A stretch of DNA of 64,000 bases from Litchfieldia alkalitelluris (GCF_002153425.1 NZ_KZ119600.1:1533103-1597102), one strand, 5' to 3'. Counted from the stretch's first letter, positions 1 through 12,825 are shown. Translations and numbers: made by a program. The notes: generated by a model not told the origin, from the letters alone.

Positions 1-1400
1 TTATCAGTAATTTCACCTTTTGTTACCCAACGTGCCAGTTCATGAGTCATATGCTGGAAATCGACATCTACGTTGTATTCATTTTTCATTCTATATTCGA
101 AAACTTGGAACTGGAGTTCTCCAACAGCACCGATAATATAATCTTCAAAATACGGTGTTTTGTACAATTGGATCGTACCTTCCTGCACCAATTGTTCAAT
201 CCCCTTATGGTACTGCTTATGCTTTAAGGCATTCTTTGCAGTTACTTTAGCAAATTTCTCTGGTGGGAATTGCGGCATTTCCTCATACATTAGCCTTTCA
301 TTGCCAGTAACGAGTGTATCCCCAACTTGGAAGTTGCCAGAGTCATACAGCCCGATAATATCACCAGGCATGGCACTATCAACCGTCTCCCTATCTGAAG
401 CAAAAAAGGAGTGGGATTGGTTTAACTTCATTTTCTTGCCCGTACGTGAAAGCATGACTTCCATCCCACGATCAAATTGTCCAGAACATACTCGTAAAAA
501 GGCAATTCTGTCTCTATGATTCGGGTTCATGTTCGCTTGAATTTTAAAGATAAATCCTGAAAAAGTGTTGCTTTCAGGGTCAACAAGTTCTCCAGAAGCC
601 TTTCTTGGTTGTGGTTCTGCAGCAAGCTTAACAAATTGATCTAAGAAAGACTGCACTCCAAAGCTTGAAAGGGCGCTACCAAAGAATACAGGTGTTAACT
701 GACCGTTTTGTACTTTCTCCATCGTAAAGTCATTTCCTGCCTCTTCTAGAAGCATAATATCTTCTTCGAGCTTTTCCACCTCGTAATCTTGCAGAACTGA
801 TTGATCCTTGAACGGGACAATCTCTCTTTCATGGGAGTCATTATAAACTTCAATTTTCTCATCAGGTATGCTGTAAATACCTCGCAATGTTTTTCCCATT
901 CCAATAGGCCAGTTCATAGGATAGGTTTCCATCTCTAGAACTTCTTCAATCTCTGAAAGAAGATCAAGTGGCTCTTTTCCTTCTCGATCGAGCTTATTAA
1001 TAAACGTAAGAATAGGAATTCCACGCATTTTACATACTTTAAATAACTTGAGTGTCTGTGCTTCAATCCCTTTTACACTATCTATTACCATTACAGCCGT
1101 ATCCACAGCAGTTAAAGTACGATAAGTGTCCTCACTGAAGTCTTGGTGACCAGGTGTATCCAATATGTTAATCTGAACATCGTTGTAAATTAGCTGCATC
1201 ACACTAGATGTAACGGAGATACCCCGTTGCTTTTCAATTTCCATCCAGTCAGATGTAGCGAATTTACCTGATTTTTTCCCCTTCACAGTACCAGCACTGC
1301 GAATTCCACCCCCAAGTAGTAGGAGCTTTTCCGTTAAAGTAGTTTTCCCGGCGTCAGGGTGAGATATAATCGCAAACGTGCGACGTGGTGTTGTTGTCAT
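1..1400 (-). CDS. prfC: Peptide chain release factor 3 (partial, runs off left edge)
   Basis: Translational GTPase that recycles release factors RF1/RF2 from the ribosome after peptide release; cytoplasmic. About 466 codons are present; the family is usually 520-530 residues, so roughly the last 60 residues lie outside the window. The N-terminal G domain is clear: P-loop [13 protein letters not shown] at residues 13-25 and the G3 motif DTPGHQDF at 81-88. The ATG at 1400 is chosen because AGAAAGGG lies 8 bases upstream; an in-frame ATG at 1406 is only 2 bases from that site. It is transcribed away from the tiny spore gene at 1675 and appears to be a single gene as far as visible. Identity rests on my reading of the reverse-strand translation. 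Confidence 0.93.
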   Translation of the reverse strand, partial: MTTTPRRTFAIISHPDAGKTTLTEKLLLLGGGIRSAGTVKGKKSGKFATSDWMEIEKQRGISVTSSVMQLIYNDVQINILDTPGHQDFSEDTYRTLTAVDTAVMVIDSVKGIEAQTLKLFKVCKMRGIPILTFINKLDREGKEPLDLLSEIEEVLEMETYPMNWPIGMGKTLRGIYSIPDEKIEVYNDSHEREIVPFKDQSVLQDYEVEKLEEDIMLLEEAGNDFTMEKVQNGQLTPVFFGSALSSFGVQSFLDQFVKLAAEPQPRKASGELVDPESNTFSGFIFKIQANMNPNHRDRIAFLRVCSGQFDRGMEVMLSRTGKKMKLNQSHSFFASDRETVDSAMPGDIIGLYDSGNFQVGDTLVTGNERLMYEEMPQFPPEKFAKVTAKNALKHKQYHKGIEQLVQEGTIQLYKTPYFEDYIIGAVGELQFQVFEYRMKNEYNVDVDFQHMTHELARWVTKGEITD

Positions 1401-1618
1401 AAACATTACCCTTTCTATATAAAAATAGTGCATTACTCTTTATCATGTAGGAGCTTAGCTACATTGCTTATGTGTTCCAATATGTGTTCCAATTCTTCAT
1501 TATAAACAATCTGAAGACATAAAGCACATTTTTTTTGAAAAATAAAGTAGTTTCCAGTATTTCATGTGAGACCGGAAGTGGGAGCAAGGGAATCTTTACC
1601 TCCCTTTCTTTGGGAAAC

Positions 1619-1645
1619 ACATTTATTGGTTATCTGCATAGTATA
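1619..1645 (+). promoter_or_regulatory. Sigma-K-type promoter for the first YjcZ-like gene
   Basis: AC at 1619-1620, a 16-base spacer, then CATAGTATA at 1637-1645. This matches the sigma-K pattern AC-N16/17-CATANNNTA. The start codon follows 30 bases downstream. The same arrangement with the same spacing precedes the second YjcZ-like gene near 18.5 kb. Confidence 0.55.
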
Positions 1646-1674
1646 GGAGTGAACCCAAGATAAGGAGGCGTTAA

Positions 1675-1776
1675 ATGATGTCTCATACACACGGAAAACA
1701 CAATCTAGCTTCTGGCTTTGCGTTTATATTGGTGATCTTCATTCTGTTGGTCATTATTGGTGCAGCCATCGTCTAA
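1675..1776 (+). CDS. YjcZ/SscA-family tiny sporulation protein
   Basis: A 33-residue protein: short polar His-rich head (MMSHTHGKHNL) followed by one hydrophobic segment, GFAFILVIFILLVIIGAAIV, which is the family's hallmark. Family members such as B. subtilis SscA and YjcZ are made late in sporulation and associate with the spore; some help coat assembly. The strong site AAGGAGG at 1662-1668 fixes the start at one of two adjacent ATG codons (1675 or 1678). A sigma-K-like promoter lies just upstream and a strong terminator at 1801-1836 follows. It stands alone and is divergent from prfC. Function is inferred from family and promoter only. Confidence 0.85.
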   Translation: MMSHTHGKHNLASGFAFILVIFILLVIIGAAIV

Positions 1777-1800
1777 GCTTCTCTTAAATAGGTCAGAAAA

Positions 1801-1836
1801 AAATACTCGTAGGGAATCGGTTCCCTACGAGTATTT
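1801..1836. terminator. Bidirectional intrinsic terminator
   Basis: A perfect 16-bp stem (AAATACTCGTAGGGAA and its complement) closes a TCGG tetraloop. On the minus strand the stem ends in seven T residues; on the plus strand it ends in TTT-AATGTTTTT. It separates the tiny spore gene from the convergent small membrane gene at 1866-2042 and can serve both. Confidence 0.85.
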
Positions 1837-1865
1837 AATGTTTTTAAACATTATTAAGTGAGGGG

Positions 1866-2042
1866 CTATGTTGCTGTTTCTACATCACCAGGTAAAAATT
1901 TTGTGAAATATGCCCCTAAAATTGTTAAAACGGTGGCTCCAGTCCAAAATACAACGCCGTACAATGATAGGCCAATTAATCCAATCATTACATAAAAAAC
2001 AGGGATCATTAAAAAGCAAATAGGTGTTAGCCAAGCCTTCAA
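1866..2042 (-). CDS. Small two-helix membrane protein, unknown function
   Basis: A 58-residue protein with two hydrophobic segments, about residues 6-28 and 31-49, and a short polar acidic tail (LPGDVETAT). The start is TTG at 2042: a textbook site AAAGGAGG at 2057-2050 lies 7 bases upstream. The longer reading from GTG at 2060 would place the ribosome site inside the gene and is rejected. I do not recognise the family. It ends just before the shared terminator at 1801-1836. The upstream 540 bases contain no gene and several hairpin repeats. Confidence 0.65.
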   Translation of the reverse strand: MKAWLTPICFLMIPVFYVMIGLIGLSLYGVVFWTGATVLTILGAYFTKFLPGDVETAT

Positions 2043-2341
2043 ATCAAATCCTCCTTTCACTATTGTACTCGTATGTTGCTTTAGTTATTGAGTTGTCGAA
2101 TTTAGCTATTCAAAGAATGTTATTATTTATGGGGAGTTTGTAATATCATTTGAATTCTAGGTTTTTATTATTTGTATGGTGCAAATGTTGTTTTGATGTT
2201 TATCTATTCTACATAAAAATGAGGAAGTCCTTCTAATACGCAAAAAAAACTGTCTTCTATTCTGTAAAGGGTTTACTGCAGAGGTGGAAAACTAGCTATT
2301 CATAAACGCTTCCTTAATTGGGTGGATGAAGATACATCAAA

Positions 2342-2526
2342 TTAGGGGAGTTTTTCCCTCTAAACTCAAGAATATAGCTAGGTAAGGCATAAATAAGGGT
2401 AGGTTTTCCCGTTAAACATACACAGATCTCAAATTTTCATGGTTATCAAGTAAATAGCGGTATTTTCTCCGCTTATTTTAACTATTTTCGGTGCTAATTC
2501 TTAATTAAGGGTAGTTTCTCCTCATA
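2342..2526. repeat. Four spaced degenerate hairpin repeats in a 550-base gene-free gap
   Basis: The gap 2061-2599 holds no convincing gene. Within it are four related hairpins: 2342-2363 (TTAGGGGAG..CCCTCTAA), 2394-2414 (TAAGGGTAGG..CCCGTTA), 2453-2477 (AATAGCGG..CCGCTTATT) and 2505-2526 (TTAAGGGTAG..CTCCTCATA). Each has a G-rich left arm, a T-rich loop and a C-rich right arm. Their starts are 52, 59 and 52 bases apart, so they look like a decayed array of units of about 52 bp. Confidence 0.45.
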
Positions 2527-2599
2527 TTATATAAAGTCATGTGGTTCTGATACTCTCATTGCTCTGAGTCGAGTGGGTTCCCCTTTTAAGTAAACCTAA

Positions 2600-2642
2600 A
2601 AAAGGCACGAAGATCACACCATTTGGGTTCTTCGTGCCTTTT
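2600..2642 (-). terminator. Intrinsic terminator of the ilv-leu operon
   Basis: A 14-bp stem (AAAAGGCACGAAGA with TCTTCGTGCCTTTT) encloses a 15-base loop. On the minus strand it ends in a run of seven T residues. It lies 16 bases past the leuD stop. Confidence 0.88.
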
Positions 2643-2658
2643 CAATATGAGAATGGTT

Positions 2659-3246
2659 TTATCTGCTTGTAGCAGCTTCAAACTCACTTATTTTGTCTTC
2701 GTGAGTTAAAGTGACGGAAATCTCGTCCCAACCATTAAGAAGCATTTCTCGTTGATAAGCTGAAAGGGAAAAGGAGGCATTAAAGCCTTCAGAATCATAC
2801 ACTTTTTCTTGTTCCAGATCAACAGTCAACTTGTACTCTTTTGCTTCTGCATTTGCTATTAATACTTCCGTTTCTTTTGTTGTTAATTGTACTGGCAGGA
2901 TCCCAGTTTTTACACAGTTGTTAAAGAAAATGTCTGCAAAGCTAGGGGCAACAATTACTTTAAAACCATAATCTTGAAGGGACCAAGGGGCGTGCTCACG
3001 GGAGGAGCCGCAACCAAAGTTTTCTCCTGCAACTAAAATGGACGCATCCTTATATTTAGGATCATTTAAACTAAAGTTACTTCGGACATTACCATCATCA
3101 TCATAGCGCCAATTATAAAACAAGAATTGTCCGAATCCTTGACGTTCGATGCGCTTCAAAAACTGCTTTGGGATGATTTGGTCAGTGTCAATGTTTGCAC
3201 GATTGATTGGGTAAACGAGTCCTTGATGTTGTCGAATTGGTTCCAT
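2659..3246 (-). CDS. leuD: 3-isopropylmalate dehydratase, small subunit
   Basis: Small subunit of the isopropylmalate isomerase that converts 2- to 3-isopropylmalate in leucine synthesis; works as a LeuC-LeuD heterodimer in the cytosol. At 195 residues it matches the Bacillus length (about 199). Family features visible: NRANIDTDQIIPKQFLK near residue 16 and the substrate-loop stretch GENFGCGSSREHAPW near 73-87. AAAGGAG lies 9 bases ahead of the ATG. It is the last gene of the ilvE-to-leuD cluster, 35 bases after leuC, and is followed by a strong terminator. Confidence 0.97.
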   Translation of the reverse strand: MEPIRQHQGLVYPINRANIDTDQIIPKQFLKRIERQGFGQFLFYNWRYDDDGNVRSNFSLNDPKYKDASILVAGENFGCGSSREHAPWSLQDYGFKVIVAPSFADIFFNNCVKTGILPVQLTTKETEVLIANAEAKEYKLTVDLEQEKVYDSEGFNASFSLSAYQREMLLNGWDEISVTLTHEDKISEFEAATSR

Positions 3247-3281
3247 ATGATCTCACTCCTTTAATAAAAACTGTCATGCAT

Positions 3282-4700
3282 TTATGATGAAAAGCTTGGA
3301 ACTGTATATTTTCTTACATCGATAAAGTGTCCTTCGATTGCAGCAGCTGCTGCCATTTCTGGGCTGACTAAGTGAGTACGTGCTCCGTTCCCTTGTCGTC
3401 CTTCAAAATTTCGGTTAGAGGTGGAAGCGCAGCGCTCCCCATATGGGATCACGTCATCATTCATTGCAAGGCACATACTGCACCCAGCTTCACGCCATTC
3501 AAAGCCTGCATCAAGGAAAACTTTATCTAAGCCCTCTGCTTCAGCCAGTAGCTTAATAGTTTGAGAGCCTGGTACAACGATGGCGGTTACATGGTCACTT
3601 ACTTTTTTACCAATCACAATATCTGCTGCCCTACGTAAATCACTAAGTCGAGAGTTTGTGCAAGAACCGATGAAGACATGGTCTACATTAACAGATGTAA
3701 TTGGCTGGCCTGCTTCAAGTCCCATGTACTCAAGGGCACGTTCAATTTCTTCTTTTTCACTTGCCGAATTTGCATCTTCAGGTGAAGGGATCGTTTCATT
3801 TACAGGGATACACATGCCCGGATTTGTTCCCCATGATACTTGAGGTTCGATTTCATCACCATTGATTTCAACAGTGGCATCATAGGTTGCATCTGGATCA
3901 GTTGCAAGAGCTTTCCATTCTTGCACAGCTTTATCAAAAGCCTCCCCATCAGGTACGTGGCGCTTACCTTGTAGGAACTCAAAGGTCGTTTCATCTGGAC
4001 TGATTAAGCCTGCACGGGCTCCAGCTTCGATGGACATGTTACAAACTGTCATACGTTCTTCCATCGTAAGGGATTTTACTGCATCACCAGTGTATTCAAT
4101 GACATATCCAGTACCAAAACGGACACCGAACTTAGCGATGATAGCAAGAATTAAATCTTTTGCAGTAACCCCTTTTCCTAGCTCTCCATTAACTTTTACA
4201 TTTAATGTTTTTGGAGGAGCTTGCCACAAAGTTTGTGTAGCTAATACATGCTCTACTTCACTTGTACCGATACCAAAGGCAAGGGCACCGAAGGCACCGT
4301 GAGTCGATGTATGGCTATCTCCACAAACAATTGTTTTTCCTGGTTGCGTAAGTCCTAGCTCAGGACCAATAACGTGAACAATCCCTTGATCTGGGTGATC
4401 AATGTCAGCTAAAGTAATGCCAAATTCCTCACAGTTATCTTTCAATGTATCCATTTGTTTTTTAGAGACAGGATCTTTAATAAAATATCTGTCTAGAGTA
4501 GGCACATTGTGATCCATTGTTGCATATGTTAAGTCTGGTCTACGTACTTTCCGTCCTTTCATGCGTAACCCTTCGAATGCTTGGGGAGAGGTTACTTCAT
4601 GAACGAGGTGGAGGTCAATATATAGAAGATCCGGTTTGTCTTTTTCTTGATGGACAACATGCTTATCCCATATTTTTTCTACTATTGTTTTTGGTTGCAT
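3282..4700 (-). CDS. leuC: 3-isopropylmalate dehydratase, large subunit
   Basis: Large, [4Fe-4S]-binding subunit of isopropylmalate isomerase (aconitase family). The three cluster cysteines are visible in [12 protein letters not shown] and [13 protein letters not shown], and the [13 protein letters not shown] motif is intact. The ATG at 4700 (starting MQPKTIVEK) gives 472 residues, the usual Bacillus length, with AAAGGAG 8 bases upstream; the in-frame ATG at 4706 sits almost on the ribosome site. The 111-base gap to leuB is unusually long for this operon and holds a copy of the dispersed tag repeat in antisense orientation. Confidence 0.97.
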   Translation of the reverse strand: MQPKTIVEKIWDKHVVHQEKDKPDLLYIDLHLVHEVTSPQAFEGLRMKGRKVRRPDLTYATMDHNVPTLDRYFIKDPVSKKQMDTLKDNCEEFGITLADIDHPDQGIVHVIGPELGLTQPGKTIVCGDSHTSTHGAFGALAFGIGTSEVEHVLATQTLWQAPPKTLNVKVNGELGKGVTAKDLILAIIAKFGVRFGTGYVIEYTGDAVKSLTMEERMTVCNMSIEAGARAGLISPDETTFEFLQGKRHVPDGEAFDKAVQEWKALATDPDATYDATVEINGDEIEPQVSWGTNPGMCIPVNETIPSPEDANSASEKEEIERALEYMGLEAGQPITSVNVDHVFIGSCTNSRLSDLRRAADIVIGKKVSDHVTAIVVPGSQTIKLLAEAEGLDKVFLDAGFEWREAGCSMCLAMNDDVIPYGERCASTSNRNFEGRQGNGARTHLVSPEMAAAAAIEGHFIDVRKYTVPSFSS

Positions 4701-4743
4701 CCTCATTCTCCTTTCAATACATAGATAGAGTCTCGTTTAAGAT

Positions 4744-4812
4744 GGAGAAGTGACTTCTACTTGCCACTCCTCCAGTTTTTGTGGCCGATGACCAAGGCGC
4801 TTGCGCTTTTCT
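4744..4812 (+). repeat. Dispersed tag repeat, copy 1 (hairpin plus tag) between leuB and leuC
   Basis: An 11-bp hairpin with two mismatches (GGAGAAGTGAC, 4744-4754, with GCCACTCCTCC, 4763-4773) is followed by AGTTTTT and then the tag GTGGCCGATGACCAAGGCGC plus TTGCGCTTTTCT, 4781-4812. Other copies are at 16506, 16695, 30801 and 62510. It lies antisense inside the leu operon, and its last base touches the leuB stop codon. Confidence 0.75.
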
Positions 4813-5918
4813 TAGGAATAACAGCTTTGGATGCTGTTTGTTGCATTTTTGCATTTTATAAATTCAATGATTTTATTAGTCAGTTCTTCTGTTCCGACTT
4901 TATGGCCGTCGATAATGTGAAGGTCACCCGTATGATAGCCGTCTTCTAGTACGGAATGAACAGCTTCTTCTAGCACAGCAGCTTCTTTTTCCATATGGAA
5001 GGAGTACTTCAGCATAAGAGAAGCTGATAAGATCATTGCTAATGGATTGGCGATTCCTTGACCAGCAATGTCAGGTGCGGAGCCGTGGACTGGTTCATAG
5101 AGCCCGAATCCATCTTCCCTTAGACTAGCAGATGGCAACATACCAAGTGATCCAGTTAATACAGAAGCTTCGTCGCTTAAAATGTCTCCAAACATGTTTT
5201 CTGTCACAATGACATCAAAGGAGGCAGGATTTGTAATGAGCTTCATGGCTGCTGAGTCTACTAATTGATGAACAACTGTTACATCAGGGTATTCGGCTTT
5301 CTTCTCTTCTACGACCTCACGCCATAGCTTACTAGATTCTAAGACATTTGCCTTATCTACGGATGTTAAGTGCTTCCGGCGAATTTGAGCATACTTAAAT
5401 GCATTATCTACGATTCTTTCAATCTCATGGCGAGTATAAGCAAGCGTATCAACGACGGCATCTCCGTTATCACGACGCTCGCTAGGAGTACCGAAATATA
5501 GACCACCAGTTAATTCCCTGACAATAAGAAGGTCACTGTCTTTTACAACCTCCTCTTTTAGGGGAGAAGCGTGAAGGAGTTTTTTAAATCCCTTCACTGG
5601 ACGTAAGTTTGCAAATAAGCCTAATTCTTTTCTAATGGCAAGTAATCCTTTTTCAGGGCGAAGGTGGGAAGGATAATTATCCCATTTTGGTCCCCCGACA
5701 GCCCCAAGGAGGACTGCATCTGCATTTTTACAAGCTTCCAAAGTGGAAGGGGGGAGAGGCGTTTCGTGCAGGTCAACTGCCGTACCCCCAATATCATGTG
5801 TTTCAAATGTGAATGTGTGGTTATATTCTTCCGCAAGTGCGGTTAATGCGCCTTGGGCTGAATGGATGACTTCTTGACCAATGCCATCCCCAGGAAGCAA
5901 TACAATATGCTTCTTCAT
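4812..5918 (-). CDS. leuB: 3-isopropylmalate dehydrogenase
   Basis: NAD-dependent oxidative decarboxylation of 3-isopropylmalate to 2-ketoisocaproate in leucine synthesis. The 368 residues include the family signatures DLLIVRELTGGLYFG and NMFGDILSDEASVLTGSLG. AAGGAGG precedes the ATG by 9 bases. The C-terminal tail (KNATNSIQSCYS) is polar, looks unlike a conserved end, and its TAA stop (4814-4812) is formed at the edge of the dispersed tag repeat; insertion of that element may have reshaped the last few codons. It lies 32 bases downstream of leuA. Confidence 0.96.
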   Translation of the reverse strand: MKKHIVLLPGDGIGQEVIHSAQGALTALAEEYNHTFTFETHDIGGTAVDLHETPLPPSTLEACKNADAVLLGAVGGPKWDNYPSHLRPEKGLLAIRKELGLFANLRPVKGFKKLLHASPLKEEVVKDSDLLIVRELTGGLYFGTPSERRDNGDAVVDTLAYTRHEIERIVDNAFKYAQIRRKHLTSVDKANVLESSKLWREVVEEKKAEYPDVTVVHQLVDSAAMKLITNPASFDVIVTENMFGDILSDEASVLTGSLGMLPSASLREDGFGLYEPVHGSAPDIAGQGIANPLAMILSASLMLKYSFHMEKEAAVLEEAVHSVLEDGYHTGDLHIIDGHKVGTEELTNKIIEFIKCKNATNSIQSCYS

Positions 5919-5950
5919 ATGCTGAGACCTCCTTGTAATTTAAAAAACTA

Positions 5951-8534
<2,584 letters not shown>

Positions 8535-8539
8535 TTAAA

Positions 8540-9061
8540 TTATTTTAGTAATGAATAAGAATTTATTTCAGTAACAGAAGGCTGATGGCCTCTTAAGAAG
8601 GCTGTTACCCCTGTTCTAGAAAGCTCTTTAATTCCATAAGGGCGCAGTAGATCAATTAAAGCCTCGATTTTTTCTGGCTTACCAGTCACTTGAACTGTGA
8701 GGCTGTCTTTACTTATATCGATGATGGTTGCGCGAAATGGTTCTATAATTCCTTGAATCTCTTGTCTTAGTTGACCGCTGCTAACTACTTTAATTAGGGC
8801 GAGTTCTCTAGCTACGATTGCTTTATCTGTAATATCAGAAACTTTGATAACATCAATTTGTTTATTTAACTGCTTCGTCAGCTGTTCAAGTTTGGCGTTA
8901 TCTTCAACCTCTACAACGAGGGTCATTTTTGATATGCCTTCAGATTCTGTGTGTCCTACGGAAATACTTTCAATATTAAATTGACGCTTTTGAAGCAAGC
9001 CTGTAACGCGATTCAACACACCACTTCGATTTTGAACAACTGCAGTAATTATTCGCTTCAT
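8540..9061 (-). CDS. ilvH: Acetolactate synthase, small regulatory subunit
   Basis: Regulatory subunit that activates IlvB and confers valine feedback control. The 173 residues begin with an ACT domain ([17 protein letters not shown], residues 3-19), followed by the SIS-VGHTE segment and the C-terminal domain of the ALS small subunit. Its ATG overlaps the ilvB stop (ATGA, 4 bases), the usual coupling for a stoichiometric partner. Confidence 0.96.
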   Translation of the reverse strand: MKRIITAVVQNRSGVLNRVTGLLQKRQFNIESISVGHTESEGISKMTLVVEVEDNAKLEQLTKQLNKQIDVIKVSDITDKAIVARELALIKVVSSGQLRQEIQGIIEPFRATIIDISKDSLTVQVTGKPEKIEALIDLLRPYGIKELSRTGVTAFLRGHQPSVTEINSYSLLK

Positions 9062-10809
9062 GGTTTCACCCCTATCATTTCATGAATCCCTTTTCCTGGG
9101 GCAATCATTGGATATACGTTTTCTTGTTGTAGTACGCGACAATCCATTACTACGGGACCGTCGTACTCAAAAACTTCTGGTAATACCTTTAAAAGATCTT
9201 CTTGATTATCAACTTTATAGCCTCGAATACTATAACTTTCAGCTAGTTTTACAAAATCAGGCTGAACATCTAATAATGACTCTGAGTAGCGACCTTCATA
9301 AAAGGTTTCTTGCCATTGTCTAACCATTCCTAGTGCACCGTTATTTACGATGATGACCTTTACTGGCAGTCTTCTTTCTTGTAAAACTGACAGCTCTTGA
9401 AGCGTCATTTGAAAACCACCATCTCCAACGACTGCTACAACAGTTTCGTCAGGTGCAGCAAGCTGTGCCCCAATGGCTGCTGGGAAACCAAATCCCATCG
9501 TTCCAAGTCCTCCAGAAGTGATCCAACGATTTGGCTTTGCAAACGTGTAGTATTGTGCGGCCCACATTTGGTGTTGCCCAACATCGGTAGAAATAATTGC
9601 TTCTCCATTCGTCACTTGATGAAGCTCCTTCATTAGCCATTGTGGCAGAAGGGCTGATTTTGAATCATTGTGCCAAAGAGGGTAGTTAGCTTTACTATCT
9701 TGTAAGTGTTCCAACCATTCGTCATGATCACCTGCATCTGTAACAGCAACAATGAGCTGATCGATGGCGGCGTATGAATCAGACACGATTGGAATTTGTG
9801 TTGGTACATTTTTTCCAATTTCAGCAGGGTCAATGTCTATATGTGATACAACTGCATTTGGTGCAAAGTGTGCCAAGTTACCAGTTAATCGATCATCGAA
9901 TCTAGCACCAATATTAATTAATAGGTCACAATCATACATGGCCATATTTGCTGTAAATGTTCCATGCATGCCAGCCATTCCAAGGGAAAGGGGATTTGAT
10001 GCAGGGAAAGTGCCAAGACCAAGTAACGTTGTGGTAACTGGGATTTGTGTTTTTTCAGCGAATTCAGTTAATTTATCAGACGCCTTTCCATGTAGTACAC
10101 CAGCACCGGATAAAATTAATGGTCTCTTTGCCTTAGAGATTGCATCTGCTAATTTCCTTATTTGTAGTGGATTTGGCTTCATTGTTGGGTGATATCCAGG
10201 CAGATGGAAATCACTGTCATATGAACCTTTACAAGGAGATGCTGAAATATCCTTTGGTATATCCACCACTACTGGTCCTGGTCTTCCAGTTGAAGCGATA
10301 TGGAATGCTTCCCTTACTATACGTGGTAAATCGCTAATATCTTGAACTTGATAATTTTGTTTTGTGATTGGCGTTGTAATACCAATAACATCAGCTTCCT
10401 GAAAAGCGTCTGTTCCAATGACACCACGTGCTACTTGACCTGTAAAAACGACGAGTGGTAAGGAGTCCATCATGGCGTCTGCTATACCTGTAATTAAGTT
10501 AGTTGCTCCTGGACCAGATGTGGCAATGACTACACCTGGCTTTCCTAAAACTCTTGCGTATCCTTCTGCAGCGTGAATAGCTCCTTGCTCATGTCTTGTT
10601 AAAATATGTTGGAATGAGTCCCTAGCCTTAAACAATGCATCGTAAATAGGTAAAACGGCCCCTCCTGGGTAACCAAAAATAGTATCTACGTCTTCTGCAA
10701 TCAGTGATTCCACAAGCAGGTCAGCACCTGTTTTTTGCTCTTCCTTACTGTTCGGTTCTTTCCCAGTCTGCACCTTACTGTCAAATACCGGCTTTGCTTC
10801 AACTTTCAC
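9058..10809 (-). CDS. ilvB: Acetolactate synthase, large catalytic subunit
   Basis: ThDP-, FAD- and Mg2+-dependent condensation of pyruvate with pyruvate or 2-oxobutyrate, the first shared step of branched-chain amino acid synthesis. The 583 residues contain [15 protein letters not shown], the catalytic glutamate in [15 protein letters not shown], the FAD-region [11 protein letters not shown], and the ThDP motif from [12 protein letters not shown] to [12 protein letters not shown]. The start is GTG at 10809 with AGGAGGG about 9 bases upstream. It is the first gene after the T-box terminator, so its expression depends on readthrough of that leader. Confidence 0.97.
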   Translation of the reverse strand: MKVEAKPVFDSKVQTGKEPNSKEEQKTGADLLVESLIAEDVDTIFGYPGGAVLPIYDALFKARDSFQHILTRHEQGAIHAAEGYARVLGKPGVVIATSGPGATNLITGIADAMMDSLPLVVFTGQVARGVIGTDAFQEADVIGITTPITKQNYQVQDISDLPRIVREAFHIASTGRPGPVVVDIPKDISASPCKGSYDSDFHLPGYHPTMKPNPLQIRKLADAISKAKRPLILSGAGVLHGKASDKLTEFAEKTQIPVTTTLLGLGTFPASNPLSLGMAGMHGTFTANMAMYDCDLLINIGARFDDRLTGNLAHFAPNAVVSHIDIDPAEIGKNVPTQIPIVSDSYAAIDQLIVAVTDAGDHDEWLEHLQDSKANYPLWHNDSKSALLPQWLMKELHQVTNGEAIISTDVGQHQMWAAQYYTFAKPNRWITSGGLGTMGFGFPAAIGAQLAAPDETVVAVVGDGGFQMTLQELSVLQERRLPVKVIIVNNGALGMVRQWQETFYEGRYSESLLDVQPDFVKLAESYSIRGYKVDNQEDLLKVLPEVFEYDGPVVMDCRVLQQENVYPMIAPGKGIHEMIGVKP

Positions 10810-10825
10810 TTTTTAATCCCTCCTG

Positions 10826-11131
10826 TTCATTAAAAAAAGGCCAACTTCTTCCCAAATAAACTGCACTTTTGCAGAATAAACGGGGAGAAAAGACCTTAGC
10901 TTTTCACGGTACCACCCGGATTCACAGCATCCTCACGAATACTGCCTCTCGGAGCTCCCCATTGGTGGGGTGTTGCTCCTTTTTGGTAACAGGTATAAGA
11001 TACCTGGCTAAGCCTACTGGGATATCCGTTCAGCTTAACACTCAGGGATGATGTCAGAATAAGATGTATTTCCGGGCTTCCAGCAACCCCGGCTCTCTGT
11101 GAATACATGGACTTATTCCTTTTTTCCCGTC
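10826..11131 (-). promoter_or_regulatory. T-box leader controlling ilvB and the genes after it
   Basis: The T-box sequence GGGTGGTACCG is at 10917-10907. Upstream, stem I is recognisable: GACGGG base at 11131, paired arms GAATAA/TTATTC and ATGTATT/AATACAT, and the AGAGAGCCGGGG region. The 3' side of the specifier loop reads TGACATCATCCC, so the likely specifier is AUC (Ile) at 11052-11050. A terminator with a T-tract closes the leader. The leader begins only 27 bases after the ilvD stop, so it sits inside the gene cluster rather than at its head. The specifier assignment is inference. Confidence 0.92.
10832..10896 (-). terminator. Regulated terminator of the T-box leader
   Basis: A long imperfect stem (AAGGTC..TCTCCCC with GGGAAGAAGTTGGCCTT) capped by a CTGCAAAAGTGCAG hairpin is followed by seven T residues, ending about 20 bases ahead of ilvB. 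The left arm competes with the antiterminator that contains the T-box bulge. Confidence 0.85.
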
Positions 11132-11157
11132 ATCGATTTATATATTTATTGTTATTG

Positions 11158-12825
11158 TTAAAACTTCATTACGCCGCCTGTATTTGCGGATGTTACTAAT
11201 TTTGCATACTTTGCTAAATAACCAGTTTTAATTTTAGGTTCAGGTTTCTTCCATTCAGATTTCCTAGCTTCTAATTCTTCATGACTAACTTCAAGTTCAA
11301 TTGATCTGTTTTCCAAATCAATTGCTATCTTATCACCATTCTTAACATAGGCGATTGGGCCACCTTCAGCAGCCTCTGGCGAAATGTGTCCAATGGATAT
11401 ACCACGACTTGCACCTGAGAATCGACCATCTGTAATTAAGGCAACATCTTTATCTAAGCCGCGTCCGGCAATGGCAGAGGTAGGGGCCAACATTTCTGGC
11501 ATTCCTGGACCACCTTTAGGACCTTCGTATCGAATGACAACGACGTGACCTGCTTTTACAGTTCCATTATTGATTCCTGCCTGTGCATCATCTTGAGATT
11601 CAAAGACGATAGCTTCTCCGTGGAACGTCTTGATAGAAGAATCAACAGCACCTACTTTGATTACACCACCATCTGGAGCAAGGTTTCCGTGGAGGATAGA
11701 AAGACCTCCGACAGGGCTGTATGGATTCTCTTTTGTACGAATAACTTTGTCATCAATTATTTCAGCATCTTTCACATTTTCATAAATTGTTTTTCCCGTG
11801 ACGGTGATGCGTTCTTTATGAATAAGGCCTTCCACCTGACACAACTCATTTATGATGGCACTCACGCCGCCAGCTTTATGAACATCATGCATCGAAAAAT
11901 CAGATGCTGGACTAATCTTCGATAAATAAGGGACTTTCTCTGCAATTCGGTTAATATCATGTAAGTCGTAGTCAATTCCTGCTTCATGGGCTAAAGCTAA
12001 GGTATGAAGAACTGTATTGGTTGAACCACCCATTGCCATATCTAAAGCAAAAGCATTGTCAAAGGTTTCCTTTGTCAAAATGTCACGAGGCTTAACATCG
12101 TTTTTAACTAAATCCATTAGATGATTTGCTGCTTCTTTAATTAATCTGTGTCGCTCATCAGATGTCGCTACAATTGTTCCGTTTCCTGGAACTGTCAATC
12201 CGAGCATTTCCATTAATGAATTCATGGAGTTTGCTGTGAACATCCCTGAACATGAACCACATGTAGGACATGCGAGAGATTCTAATTCGATTAATTCTTC
12301 CTCTGTCATACCACCTTGATGATAAGATCCAACACCTTCGAATACTGAAACGAGGGAGAGGTTTTTACCTTCCTTTGAAAGGCCAGCTTCCATCGGACCC
12401 CCTGATACAAAGACAGAAGGGACGTTCGTTCTAGCTGCTGCCATTAACATTCCAGGAGTGATTTTGTCACAGTTTGGAATGTAAAACACACCGTCAAACC
12501 AATGGGCGTTTATAACTGTTTCTGCACTATCTGCGATGATTTCCCGACTAGGAAGGGAGTATCTCATCCCGATGTGGCCCATTGCAATCCCGTCGTCTAC
12601 ACCGATCGTGTTGAATTCAAATGGAATTCCACCTGCTTCACGAATAGCTTCTTTCACTACTTCAGCGAATTTGTTTAAATGCATGTGACCTGGAATAATA
12701 TCGATATAGGAGTTACAGACTCCTATGAATGGTTTATTTATATCGTCTCCTTTTACTCCTGTTGCGTGTAATAGACTCCGATGTGGTGCACGGTCTATTC
12801 CTTTTTTGATCATATTGCTGCGCAT
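11158..12825 (-). CDS. ilvD: Dihydroxy-acid dehydratase
   Basis: Fe-S dehydratase that forms the 2-keto acids of valine/leucine and isoleucine synthesis. The 555 residues carry the expected cluster cysteines in [10 protein letters not shown] and [17 protein letters not shown], and the C-terminal GRFSGASRG motif. AAGGAGG lies 7 bases ahead of the ATG. It follows ilvE by 24 bases and is followed directly by the T-box leader, so ilvE and ilvD escape the T-box control that governs ilvB onward unless an internal promoter exists. Confidence 0.97.
   Translation of the reverse strand: MRSNMIKKGIDRAPHRSLLHATGVKGDDINKPFIGVCNSYIDIIPGHMHLNKFAEVVKEAIREAGGIPFEFNTIGVDDGIAMGHIGMRYSLPSREIIADSAETVINAHWFDGVFYIPNCDKITPGMLMAAARTNVPSVFVSGGPMEAGLSKEGKNLSLVSVFEGVGSYHQGGMTEEELIELESLACPTCGSCSGMFTANSMNSLMEMLGLTVPGNGTIVATSDERHRLIKEAANHLMDLVKNDVKPRDILTKETFDNAFALDMAMGGSTNTVLHTLALAHEAGIDYDLHDINRIAEKVPYLSKISPASDFSMHDVHKAGGVSAIINELCQVEGLIHKERITVTGKTIYENVKDAEIIDDKVIRTKENPYSPVGGLSILHGNLAPDGGVIKVGAVDSSIKTFHGEAIVFESQDDAQAGINNGTVKAGHVVVIRYEGPKGGPGMPEMLAPTSAIAGRGLDKDVALITDGRFSGASRGISIGHISPEAAEGGPIAYVKNGDKIAIDLENRSIELEVSHEELEARKSEWKKPEPKIKTGYLAKYAKLVTSANTGGVMKF

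Noticed and set aside
1471-1494. Short direct repeat of TGTGTTCCAATA upstream of prfC
   Set aside because: Only two 12-base copies with no link to a promoter or hairpin; likely chance or slippage.
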